DNA of 64,000 nt from Micromonospora coxensis. GTDB taxonomy: Bacteria; Actinomycetota; Actinomycetes; Mycobacteriales; Micromonosporaceae. The notes beneath the pieces are model-generated. The model had not been told where the DNA came from, did no database searches, and worked only from the letters and a program-made list of their open reading frames with translations. The stretch covers positions 558,001 through 622,000 of the forward strand of contig NZ_LT607753.1 in the NCBI RefSeq assembly GCF_900090295.1, read 5' to 3'. Within the stretch, counting starts at the first letter, position 1. Every line of letters starts with the position of its first letter. The position numbers and the translations under genes are program-made. This document shows positions 35,395 to 42,881 of this stretch, one piece after another.

Positions 35395-36767
35395 CAGACC
35401 GCCTGCAGCTCCGCGATCCGGCTGCCGAGAGCAGCCAGCGCCGGCTCCCGCTCGACCTGCGGCGCGGCGAGCTCCCACAGGGCGTTCAGACGATCGTTGA
35501 CGCGAGCCGATCGCATTCCGTCCGCCACCAGGCCCACCGCCTTCGTCCCGTACTCGCCAGCGGTGGCGAGATCACCGGCCAGGATACTCGCCGTGGCGAC
35601 CGAGATCGTGTCGAAGATGAAGGACCGGCGATCTTGGGGGCGGCGTAGCCGGACGGCTTGGTGGGAGTGCTCGGCGGCGCGGTCGACGTAGCCGACGTGC
35701 TCCGGATGGCGGGCCAGGGCGGAGTAGACCACGGCGGAGATGCCGTGTACGTCGGCCTCGGTCAGCGCGAAGTGGGTCCAGTCCGGCGCGGTGTCCGGGT
35801 CAGCCTGGTCGAGTTCGCGCCGTGCCCGGGTCAGGCTGTCGACGGCCTGGTGGTCGGCGCCCAGGAGCGCGTAAGCCCACGCGGAGTTGGCGTGAAGTAT
35901 GCCGACGCTGGCATGGCAGCCAGCCTGCTGTGCGGCGAGCTGGCCGAGCCCGAACAGTTGGAGCGCCTCGGCTGGCTGCTCCTGGTGCAGACTGACCCGC
36001 CCCAGGCGATACAGCGTGTTGGCCAGCAGCGGCAGGGAGTCGGTCTGTCGGGCCAGGACGAGGCTCTGGGTGAGATGCCGACGCGCCAGGTCGTGGTTGT
36101 CGAGATCGTGCGCCACCCATCCAACCAGGTTGTGCAGCTCCGCAAGTGCTGCCCGAAGCTGGGCAGCCACTGCATCTCCGCACTGCACCTGTAGAAGCTG
36201 CGTCGCCCACGCTACGTAGCCGCGTGCGGATTGCAGGCAGCGGCCGCCTCCGGCAGCCGCATCGAGCCGGCGGTGAAAGGCCGTCACCGCACGGACGGTG
36301 GCGACTTCATCCTGGCCGACGGCAGCGGGGATGGCGACCTCCTGAGAGCTGGGGAGCCATCGCTCGACACCGGCAGGTATGGCACCCACGGCGATGCTCG
36401 CGACCACACCGAGCAACTCGCGGGGGTCAACGGGCGCGGCTGTTCCGCCCGGCTTGAGAGGGATCTCTTGCCGGTGATGAAGGGCTTGTTCATCGAGAGC
36501 GAGCCCCATGTAATGGCGCGGGATGCACAACCCTTCGGCGATGCGCTCCAGCACTGAGTAGTCCGTGACTATGCGCCGGCCCGCGGCGATTTCTGAGACC
36601 CGGCTGGCACCGAGGCCGGTTGCGGTCGCGATCGCGGACCAGCTGAAGCCGCGTTCCTTGAGGAAGCCGAAGACCGCTCCGATGTCGTGGCGAGCAAGGA
36701 GCACGCGGACAGGGACGCCACGGTAGGTGCCGTTCTGCCACCACTGCGGCCTGACCACCCGCTGCAT
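35394..36767 (-). CDS. XRE-type regulator with TPR-like C-terminal domain
   Basis: 457 residues from ATG 36767, preceded by AGGGAG. Residues 25-75 form a Cro/C1 helix-turn-helix (FLKERGFSWSAIATATGLGA, SRVSEIAAGRRIV). Residues 150-440 are TPR-like helical pairs (NTLYRLGRVSLHQEQPAEAL, ANSAWAYALLGADHQAVDSL). Such proteins are single-component or peptide-sensing regulators in actinobacteria. The downstream kinase gene overlaps it. It lies divergently from the small-protein/permease operon and could regulate it, but no operator was identified. Confidence 0.85.
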   Translation of the reverse strand: MQRVVRPQWWQNGTYRGVPVRVLLARHDIGAVFGFLKERGFSWSAIATATGLGASRVSEIAAGRRIVTDYSVLERIAEGLCIPRHYMGLALDEQALHHRQEIPLKPGGTAAPVDPRELLGVVASIAVGAIPAGVERWLPSSQEVAIPAAVGQDEVATVRAVTAFHRRLDAAAGGGRCLQSARGYVAWATQLLQVQCGDAVAAQLRAALAELHNLVGWVAHDLDNHDLARRHLTQSLVLARQTDSLPLLANTLYRLGRVSLHQEQPAEALQLFGLGQLAAQQAGCHASVGILHANSAWAYALLGADHQAVDSLTRARRELDQADPDTAPDWTHFALTEADVHGISAVVYSALARHPEHVGYVDRAAEHSHQAVRLRRPQDRRSFIFDTISVATASILAGDLATAGEYGTKAVGLVADGMRSARVNDRLNALWELAAPQVEREPALAALGSRIAELQAV

Positions 36768-37343
36768 GGATGTCACTCCCTCCGACCGCGGATACTGCGC
36801 ACAGTAGTCGGCCGGGTGCCGAGATGTCCGCCCTGCCGGCGGCCGCGCGACCCACCGTCTCACCGTGAGAGCCCCACCATGAGGCGCTCATCGCTGGCTA
36901 GCTGGCGGCAGCCGGCATCGGCCAGGGTCATCGGCGTGCCAGTCAGATGCCATTACCACCTCCGGACTCTCGCTCCGGGCTCGGCAACCAGAGCGGGTCG
37001 AGTCCCAGCCCTGGCCCCGACGGAGGGTCGACATGGCCGTCAGACGGCAAGCCAGGACGGGTCCGGGGCGAGTGCTGTGCAGGAGGCCCGCTCGCCTCGG
37101 ACCAGAGCCCGGCCGGAGTTCGTGCGGGCGCTTGTTCCAAGGAGCGTCCCGCACCAGAGCCGGGTGCAGGGCCCGTCAACGTTCCCCCCGTACGAGACGG
37201 TCCCTGCACCCATCGACCGGGTGCGTGGTCGGAGCCAGGCAGGGCCTGGCCGCGCACCCCGTACGAGGAGGTGTCGAGATGCCCCGCTTCCCATGACTCG
37301 TCAAGCGATCGGAGCGACGACGGCGGCTACGAGAGCCGAGAGC
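36768..37343. promoter_or_regulatory. Divergent intergenic region
   Basis: About 575 bases between the XRE regulator and the rightward small-protein operon. It should hold both promoters. Open frames here are low-complexity, Arg/Pro/Ser-rich and look non-coding. I see no RNA gene or strong hairpin. Confidence 0.4.
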
Positions 37344-37619
37344 ATGACCGGCGAGCAGACGGATCCCCACGTCGCCCCGGGCACGTTGCTCCGGCTCGAC
37401 GGCGACGACTGGTCCTTCGGGCGCGACCTCACGCCCGGCACGCACGTCGACGTCGTCGTCGTACGGCTCCGCACCGGCCTCGCCCACCTCAGTGACGAGT
37501 GGAGGTGGGTGCTCGGCCACCGACCCGAGTGCGCCTACCCGCACGTCGATGAGCACCCGCCCTGCGTGGAGCTGCGCGTCACCGTCGCCGCGCTGCACCG
37601 GCACACGCCCGCCTCGTGA
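37344..37619 (+). CDS. Small conserved-looking hypothetical protein
   Basis: A 91-residue acidic protein from ATG 37344 (MTGEQTDPHVAPGTLLRLDG). The compact beta-rich body (DWSFGRDLTPGTHVDVVVVR, HLSDEWRWVLGHRPECAYPH) ends in HPPCVELRVTVAALHRH. Two His/Cys clusters could bind metal. I do not recognise it. Its stop overlaps the next start (GTGA), so it opens an operon of coupled genes. Confidence 0.65.
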   Translation: MTGEQTDPHVAPGTLLRLDGDDWSFGRDLTPGTHVDVVVVRLRTGLAHLSDEWRWVLGHRPECAYPHVDEHPPCVELRVTVAALHRHTPAS

Positions 37620-37849
37620 CGGGCGTCGAGGAGAGCGACCGTGCCGTCGACCGCTTTGACTCGGCCCGCAGAACGGTGCTCCAGCACGTCAACCGTCAGA
37701 CGTGTTTCCAGTGCGACAGCGGCGGTTGCCGCCAAGCCGCATGGGCTTTGGATGAGCTGTCCCAGCATCCCGGTGGTCGGCGTCTCCTCGTACTGCTCCG
37801 GCTCCTCAACTCCGAAGACGAGACGCCCCAGGAAGGCCAGTCGCGGTGA
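37616..37849 (+). CDS. Small CxxC protein
   Basis: 77 residues from GTG 37616, overlapping both neighbours by 4 bases. It has QTCFQCDSGGCRQAAWALDE, a CxxC...C cluster that could bind zinc or iron, and a short C-terminal helix. The function is unknown. The tight overlaps on both sides argue that it is real. Confidence 0.65.
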   Translation: MTGVEESDRAVDRFDSARRTVLQHVNRQTCFQCDSGGCRQAAWALDELSQHPGGRRLLVLLRLLNSEDETPQEGQSR

Positions 37850-38586
37850 ACCCAGCTCACGGTGCCGGTGAACAGCACGCCGTCCAGCATGTCCACTCTC
37901 AGCCCGCTTCGCCGCGCGTCCCGCTGCGCGCCGTCGGCACCGCCGCCATGCAGACCGGCCGCATCGCCGACGAGTTCTTCTTCATGGCCCACGACGACCG
38001 GACCGGCCGGCCCCGGCTCTTTGACTCCGCACTGGCCACCGGCCTGGCCGCCGGGCTGCTCGCCGAGCTCTACTTCGCCGGCCGGATCACGTTCGACCGT
38101 GGGCACATCCGGGTCAGGGACGCCCGGCCGCCGGCGGACTGGCTGCAACACCTGGTCCTCGACCGGCTCGTCGCCGAGCAGCAGCACACCGCGACCCGGG
38201 TGTGGCTGGCGTTTCTCGGCGCGTCAGCCTACGAGCAGGTCGCTCAGCGCATGTGGCAGGTGGGCCTCGTGCATCCGCAGCGGGTAGGCCGGTTGTGGCG
38301 CCAGCGCACGGTCTACCTGCCGACCGACATCAACACGGCAGCCTGGCCGTGGGCGCGGTTGTCCCAGCAGCTGCGTAACCGTCGAGGCCTCGATGACTTC
38401 GATATCGCCCTGGCCGGTCTGACGCTGCACACCCAGTTGGAGACGGCGCTGCTCGATGGCGCACCGCTGGCGGCGCGCTCGTACCTGCGCCAGCTGGTCG
38501 AGCAGTCGTGGCCGCCGTTGCGTGACCTTTTGGCCGACCTCGGCAGCGTCGTCGGCGGGACCGTCCTCAGCCACCGCACCTCCTGA
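37846..38586 (+). CDS. GPP34 (GOLPH3/VPS74) family protein
   Basis: 246 residues from GTG 37846. The first 35 residues are variable and the true start may be the Met near residue 35. GPP34-like features are IADEFFFMAHDDRTGRPRLF, DSALATGLAAGLLAELYFAG, ITFDRGHIRVRDARPPADWL and the helical C-terminal half. Eukaryotic GOLPH3 binds phosphatidylinositol 4-phosphate; actinobacterial members are of unknown function and often neighbour regulators or membrane genes. It is third in a coupled gene string and precedes the permease by 35 bases. Confidence 0.8.
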   Translation: MNPAHGAGEQHAVQHVHSQPASPRVPLRAVGTAAMQTGRIADEFFFMAHDDRTGRPRLFDSALATGLAAGLLAELYFAGRITFDRGHIRVRDARPPADWLQHLVLDRLVAEQQHTATRVWLAFLGASAYEQVAQRMWQVGLVHPQRVGRLWRQRTVYLPTDINTAAWPWARLSQQLRNRRGLDDFDIALAGLTLHTQLETALLDGAPLAARSYLRQLVEQSWPPLRDLLADLGSVVGGTVLSHRTS

Positions 38587-38621
38587 ATGCAGCCGACCCA
38601 CTTCCCTTCCGGAGAGATCTG

Positions 38622-40115
38622 ATGCCCTACTCGACACCCGACACCGTCTCCGCAGTCCTCGCTCGGGGCCGGCTCGGGATCCCCTCCGTGGTGTTCTTCG
38701 TGATCGCCGCAGCGGCGCCCCTCACCGTGGTCGCCGGCGGCGCGACCACCGGCTACGCCGTCACCGGCGTCTCGGGTATTCCCGTGTCGTACCTGGTCGT
38801 GGCCGCCGTGCTCGCCCTGTTCGCGGTCGGCTACGTGGCCATGTCCCGACGGATCATCAACGCCGGGGCGTTCTATACGTACGTCACCAGGGGGCTCGGC
38901 CGCCCGGCGGGCGTCGCCGCGGCCATGGTCGCACTGCTGGCCTACAACGCCATGCAGATCGGCCTGTACGGCGGGTTCGGCGCGGTCCTTGCGCAGTTCC
39001 TCGGGGACCAGTACGGCTGGGACGTCGCGTGGTGGGTGTGTGCGCTGATCGCCTGGGCCGTCGTCGCCGTCCTCGGCGTGCTGCGCATCGATCTGAACGG
39101 AAAGGTCCTCGCGGTCATGCTCGTCGCTGAGTGTGCCGTCGCCGTCGTCTTCGACGCGGTGATGGTCGGCTACCCCGCCGGCGGGACGGTCACCTTCGAC
39201 ACCCTCGCCCCGTCACACGTCTTCGCCGCCGGCATCGGCGCCGCGCTGGTCACCGCCATCACGGGTTTCGTGGGCTTCGAGGGCACCGTCGTGTTCTCCG
39301 AGGAGACGCGTGACCCGCGCCGGACCGTCGCGCGAGCCACCTACATCGCGGTGGCCGCCACCGGACTGCTCTACGGCCTGTCCGCGTGGGCGATGTCCGT
39401 CGCCACCGGCCCCGACAAGATCGTGGACGCCGCCCGCTCCGACGGGACCGAACTGATCTTCAACCTGGTGTCCCCGCACCTCGGGGCCGGCGTCGTGACC
39501 ATCGGCCGGGTCCTCTTCATCACCAGCCTGTTCGCGGCCCTGCTGAGCTTCCACCACACCGTGGCCCGGTACCTGTTCGCCCTCGGCCGCGAACGCGTCG
39601 TGCCCGCCGTGCTGGGACGGACCAGCCGGCGCACCGGCGCACCGAAGGCCGGCTCGATCCTCCAGAGCGTCATCGCGGTGGCCGTCCTCGTCGGTTATGC
39701 CGCAGCCAACGCGGACCCGATCACGCACCTGTTCTTCTGGGTCACGGTGACCGGTGGCCTCGGCGTCCTGGCCCTGATGACCGTCACCTCCGCGGCCGTG
39801 GTCGGCTTCTTCGCCCGCATCACGCACACCGAGGGCCCGTGGCGCGCACTCATCGCGCCCCTGACCGCCACGCTCGCGCTGACGGCGGTCCTCGTCGTCA
39901 CGGTGCAGGAGTTCGACACCCTCCTCGGCGTCGACCCGCACTCGCCGCTGCGCTGGCTCTTCCCGGCCGCATACGCCGTCGCCGCGCTTGTCGGCGCGGC
40001 CTGGGCGCTGATCCTGCGCGCCGCGAGACCAGACGTCTACGACGCCATCGGCCTCGGCGCGGACAGCGCCACCTTGCCCCTCCGCAGAACCGACGTCATC
40101 CGCCAGCCGGCCTGA
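38622..40115 (+). CDS. APC-family amino acid permease
   Basis: 497 residues, ATG 38622 with GGAGAG 6 bases upstream. About 12 hydrophobic segments begin with VVFFVIAAAAPLTVVAGGAT, and the conserved APC motif FVGFEGTVVFSEETRDPRRT follows TM6. It is an integral membrane secondary transporter for amino acids or amines; the substrate is unknown. The C-terminal 30 residues are cytoplasmic. Two GNAT genes follow immediately, so imported amines may be acetylated, but that is inference. Confidence 0.9.
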   Translation: MPYSTPDTVSAVLARGRLGIPSVVFFVIAAAAPLTVVAGGATTGYAVTGVSGIPVSYLVVAAVLALFAVGYVAMSRRIINAGAFYTYVTRGLGRPAGVAAAMVALLAYNAMQIGLYGGFGAVLAQFLGDQYGWDVAWWVCALIAWAVVAVLGVLRIDLNGKVLAVMLVAECAVAVVFDAVMVGYPAGGTVTFDTLAPSHVFAAGIGAALVTAITGFVGFEGTVVFSEETRDPRRTVARATYIAVAATGLLYGLSAWAMSVATGPDKIVDAARSDGTELIFNLVSPHLGAGVVTIGRVLFITSLFAALLSFHHTVARYLFALGRERVVPAVLGRTSRRTGAPKAGSILQSVIAVAVLVGYAAANADPITHLFFWVTVTGGLGVLALMTVTSAAVVGFFARITHTEGPWRALIAPLTATLALTAVLVVTVQEFDTLLGVDPHSPLRWLFPAAYAVAALVGAAWALILRAARPDVYDAIGLGADSATLPLRRTDVIRQPA

Positions 40116-40133
40116 CCAGATCCAGGAGTGAGC

Positions 40134-40796
40134 ATGACCGCCGTCAGCACCAGCGTGACCGTGCGCCGCGCCACCCGCGACGACACGGACCCCCTGATCT
40201 CCGTCCTCGCCGAGGCGTTCTTCGCCGGACCCGTCGCCGACTGGCTGATCCCCGACCACGACGACCGACGCGCCGTCTACCAGCGGTACTTCGAGCTCGT
40301 CCTGCACCACGGCCTCGAGCACGGCCACGTCGACACGACCATCGACCTGTCCGCCGTCGCGATCTGGTATCCCCGCCCCGAACCGCCGCGTGGAACCTCA
40401 CCAGAGCACCAGGTGGCGCTGGAGGCCGCAACCGGCGTGTACGCGCCGAAGTTCACCCTCCTCGAGGCGATGTTCGAGGCGTTCCATCCCCGCGAACCGC
40501 ACCACTACCTCGCGTACGTAGCGGTCAGCCCGGAACAGCAGGGCCGCGGTGTCGGCGCTGCCCTGTTGAACAGCTACCACCGCCGACTCGACGCAGTAGG
40601 CATGCCGGCGTACCTGGAAGCCAGCAACATGCGCAACCGCAGACTGTACCTCCGACTCGGGTACCGGGCCGGCCCGCCGCTGATCCTGCCCACCAGCGGA
40701 CCGACGATCTGGCGGATGTGGCGCGGAACGCCCACCGCCACCGGCCCGGCCGCCTTCCCCGCCACCGAACCGCTGTCGCGACGGCGGGCCCGGTGA
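40134..40796 (+). CDS. GNAT-family N-acetyltransferase
   Basis: 220 residues from ATG 40134, with AGGAG 5 bases upstream. The acetyl-CoA-binding motif A is LAYVAVSPEQQGRGVGAALL near residue 130 and motif B is ASNMRNRRLYLRLGYRAG. The N-terminus has VRRATRDDTDPLISVLAEAF. The substrate is unknown. Its stop overlaps the second GNAT start (GTGA). Confidence 0.9.
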   Translation: MTAVSTSVTVRRATRDDTDPLISVLAEAFFAGPVADWLIPDHDDRRAVYQRYFELVLHHGLEHGHVDTTIDLSAVAIWYPRPEPPRGTSPEHQVALEAATGVYAPKFTLLEAMFEAFHPREPHHYLAYVAVSPEQQGRGVGAALLNSYHRRLDAVGMPAYLEASNMRNRRLYLRLGYRAGPPLILPTSGPTIWRMWRGTPTATGPAAFPATEPLSRRRAR

Positions 40797-41422
40797 CCGC
40801 CGCACCGACGGCCGCCGCCGTGCGGCCGGCGCAGCCAGGAGACGTGGCCACGATCGCCGCAATGCTGACCGACGCCGTCGCGGACGACCCGGTCGCCGAG
40901 TGGCTGGTGCCCGACCCGCACGAACGGCGATCCATCTTCCAAGGGCTGCTGTCGATGGAAGTCGACCACGCCGTCGAATGGGGCAGCGTCGACGTGCTGC
41001 TCGACATGACCGGCGTCGCGGTGTGGCGTCGGCATCCGGCCAACGACGCAGCCGTGCTGTCGGACCACCACCTCGGCACCTTCACCAAACGGGCGTTGCC
41101 CCGGTTCCGGCAGCTCAACGCGCTGGTGGACAGCTACAGGTCCGCCGCGCCGCATCACTGGCTGGCGTGGCTGTACGTCTCCCCGCGCCGCCGCGGGCAG
41201 GGCATCGGCACCGCCCTGCTCGCCCGTCAGCACCAGGTCGTCGACCAGTTGGGGCACCCGATCGACGTGGTGGTGACCAGCGAGCCCGCCCGAGACTTCC
41301 TGCACGCCCACGGCTACTTCGCCGGCCTGCCTCTGCACCTGCCCAGCAGCCCGCGGCTCTGGCCCCTGCGCTGCGCCGCCCCGCCCGCCACTCAGCCGAC
41401 CGCGCCGGTCCGGATCGCCTGA
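40793..41422 (+). CDS. GNAT-family N-acetyltransferase
   Basis: 209 residues from GTG 40793; the longer upstream frame is a shadow of the permease. Motif A is LYVSPRRRGQGIGTALLARQ. The C-terminus GHPIDVVVTSEPARDFLHAH is the part duplicated at 16611-16800. It is homologous to the gene before it over most of its length (AEWLVPDPHERRSIFQ against ADWLIPDHDDRRAVYQ), so the pair arose by tandem duplication. Confidence 0.88.
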   Translation: MTAAPTAAAVRPAQPGDVATIAAMLTDAVADDPVAEWLVPDPHERRSIFQGLLSMEVDHAVEWGSVDVLLDMTGVAVWRRHPANDAAVLSDHHLGTFTKRALPRFRQLNALVDSYRSAAPHHWLAWLYVSPRRRGQGIGTALLARQHQVVDQLGHPIDVVVTSEPARDFLHAHGYFAGLPLHLPSSPRLWPLRCAAPPATQPTAPVRIA

Positions 41423-41515
41423 TCACCCGGTAACACCCCACGCCGATACCGCTCAAACGACGCGGTGACTCCGGCGCCGATGTCAGCCGGGCCGATACCA
41501 ACGAGGAACGAACCC

Positions 41516-42397
41516 ATGGTCACATCGCCCGTCCCTGTCCGCCGCTTGGCCGTGAGCCTTCTCGGGAGCCTCCTGCTCACCGGCTGCCAGGCGAGCACGC
41601 CCAGCGACCAGACACCGTCCCCAACCGCACCGACAGCTCCCGGGAATCAGCCCGTTGCCACGCAAGGCGTGATGGCCACCGGACCCGGTTTGACCCCGCC
41701 GCAGCGTCTGATGGCCCTCGCCCGAGGCATCGGTGCCACGCCGGCCGACGGCACCACCGACCTGCCCTACACCTACCTGCACACCCAGTCGTGGACCCGT
41801 GCGACCAACGCGATCACACGCACCGACCTGCGGCGGTGGCGTCGCGACGCCGACGGCTCAGGCCACGAGATCACCCGACGTCTCCCCGACCTGCCGGGAC
41901 TCGACCATCAGCCAGGGCGCGACGAGCAGACGCTGTTCGCGCAGGCGCCCGAGAGGCCGACGCGGTACCTGGCGAACGAACTCCGTCCGTACCTGTCGGA
42001 CCCGTTGCCGTCCGAGGCGACCGCGCTGGCCGGCGCACTGGCACCCCGTGAGCTGGCCACCGAGCCCGCGTACCCGCGGCTGCTCGCCAACGGCGTCGTC
42101 GGCCTCGCGACCGGCCAGTACCTCAACCGGGAGCAGCGAGCGGCGAGCCTGCGCGTCCTGGCGAACATCCCTGGCATCGCGTACCTCGGAGAGAGCACGG
42201 ACCTTGCCGGCCGCACGGGCCTGATCTTCGCGGTGACCGCCGACGGATCCACATCGCAGCTCCTGGTCGACCCGCGCAGCGGCGACATCCTCGCCGCGCA
42301 GGAACGGGTGACCGGACATCGGCCAGGTCTGTTCTCGTACGTACTCATCCTCGCCCGCGGCCACACCGCCAGCAGCGGAGCCGCCGCGCAGCCCTGA
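41516..42397 (+). CDS. Predicted secreted lipoprotein
   Basis: 293 residues from ATG 41516. A lipoprotein signal (VRRLAVSLLGSLLLTGCQAS) has lipobox LLTG-C at Cys24, followed by a Ser/Thr/Pro linker. The mature part has ALARGIGATPADGTTDLPYT, REQRAASLRVLANIPGIAYL and GLIFAVTADGSTSQLLVDPR, a pattern seen in actinobacterial CU044_5270-type or related proteins; I cannot name it firmly. It is expected on the outer face of the membrane. A decayed paralogue lies at 15642-16519. Confidence 0.75.
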   Translation: MVTSPVPVRRLAVSLLGSLLLTGCQASTPSDQTPSPTAPTAPGNQPVATQGVMATGPGLTPPQRLMALARGIGATPADGTTDLPYTYLHTQSWTRATNAITRTDLRRWRRDADGSGHEITRRLPDLPGLDHQPGRDEQTLFAQAPERPTRYLANELRPYLSDPLPSEATALAGALAPRELATEPAYPRLLANGVVGLATGQYLNREQRAASLRVLANIPGIAYLGESTDLAGRTGLIFAVTADGSTSQLLVDPRSGDILAAQERVTGHRPGLFSYVLILARGHTASSGAAAQP

Positions 42398-42629
42398 GCT
42401 ACCAATCCGCGAGGCCCACCCGACCGGGCGCCGGGCTCCGCCTCGCCCAGGCCGACACGGGAGCCATGCCGTGGCGGCGAGGAGTCGACGACGAGGCACA
42501 ACTCCCGATGAGGCACCAGCACTCCATGCTCCGCCCGCACGGGCGGTAGGGGTGACGCGGCACCGAGACGCGGTCACCCGGCACCACCTCGGGTCAGAGC
42601 GGCCCGGGCAATTCGGATCGGAGGAAGAC
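42398..42629 (+). promoter_or_regulatory. Upstream region of the lanthipeptide precursor gene
   Basis: About 230 bases with no credible gene. It should contain the promoter of the lanthipeptide cluster. The ribosome site GGAGGAA lies just before ATG 42630. No -10/-35 boxes can be fixed with confidence. Confidence 0.4.
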
Positions 42630-42788
42630 ATGGCCCTCACCACTCCCGAGCAGAGCACGGCCGGCAGCGGCGACGAGTTCGACCTGGACGTCAGCCTGCT
42701 GGAGGTGGCGGACCTGGCCGGCCTGGTCAACCTGACCGACGACGGCTGCGGCAGCACCTGCACCGCCTGCACCACCAACGTCGCCTGA
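42630..42788 (+). CDS. FxLD-family class I lanthipeptide precursor
   Basis: 52 residues. The leader has FDLD at residues 17-20 (DEFDLDVSLLEVADLAGL), the FxLD hallmark recognised by LanB. The putative core LVNLTDDGCGSTCTACTTNV has three Cys (40, 44, 47) and Ser42 with Thr36, 43, 45, 48 and 49 as dehydration candidates. Asp38-Gly39 is a favoured site for succinimide formation, matching the PIMT-type methyltransferase in the cluster. GGAGGAA precedes the ATG. The cleavage site is not determined and no dedicated protease or transporter is seen nearby. Confidence 0.92.
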   Translation: MALTTPEQSTAGSGDEFDLDVSLLEVADLAGLVNLTDDGCGSTCTACTTNVA

Positions 42789-42805
42789 CCGGCGATTTTC
42801 CGATG

Positions 42806-42851
42806 GCCGGCCGGCGCGACGGCGAGCACCACGCCGCCCGCGCCGGCCGGC
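42806..42851 (+). terminator. Strong hairpin between precursor and lanB
   Basis: GCCGGCCGGCGCG (42806-42818) pairs perfectly over 13 bases with 42839-42851, and an inner CGGCG/CGCCG stem (42820-42824 with 42832-42836) extends it. No T-run follows. It probably acts as a partial terminator or RNA-stabilising element giving more precursor than enzyme mRNA. Confidence 0.7.
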
Positions 42852-42881
42852 ACCCCTCCCCCGACGTCACCGAGGTGTAGC

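Noticed and set aside
39386..40792. Long frame joined to the second GNAT from 39386
   Set aside because: The upstream part is Arg/Pro-rich and is a shadow of the permease and first GNAT genes; GTG 40793 overlaps the first GNAT stop.
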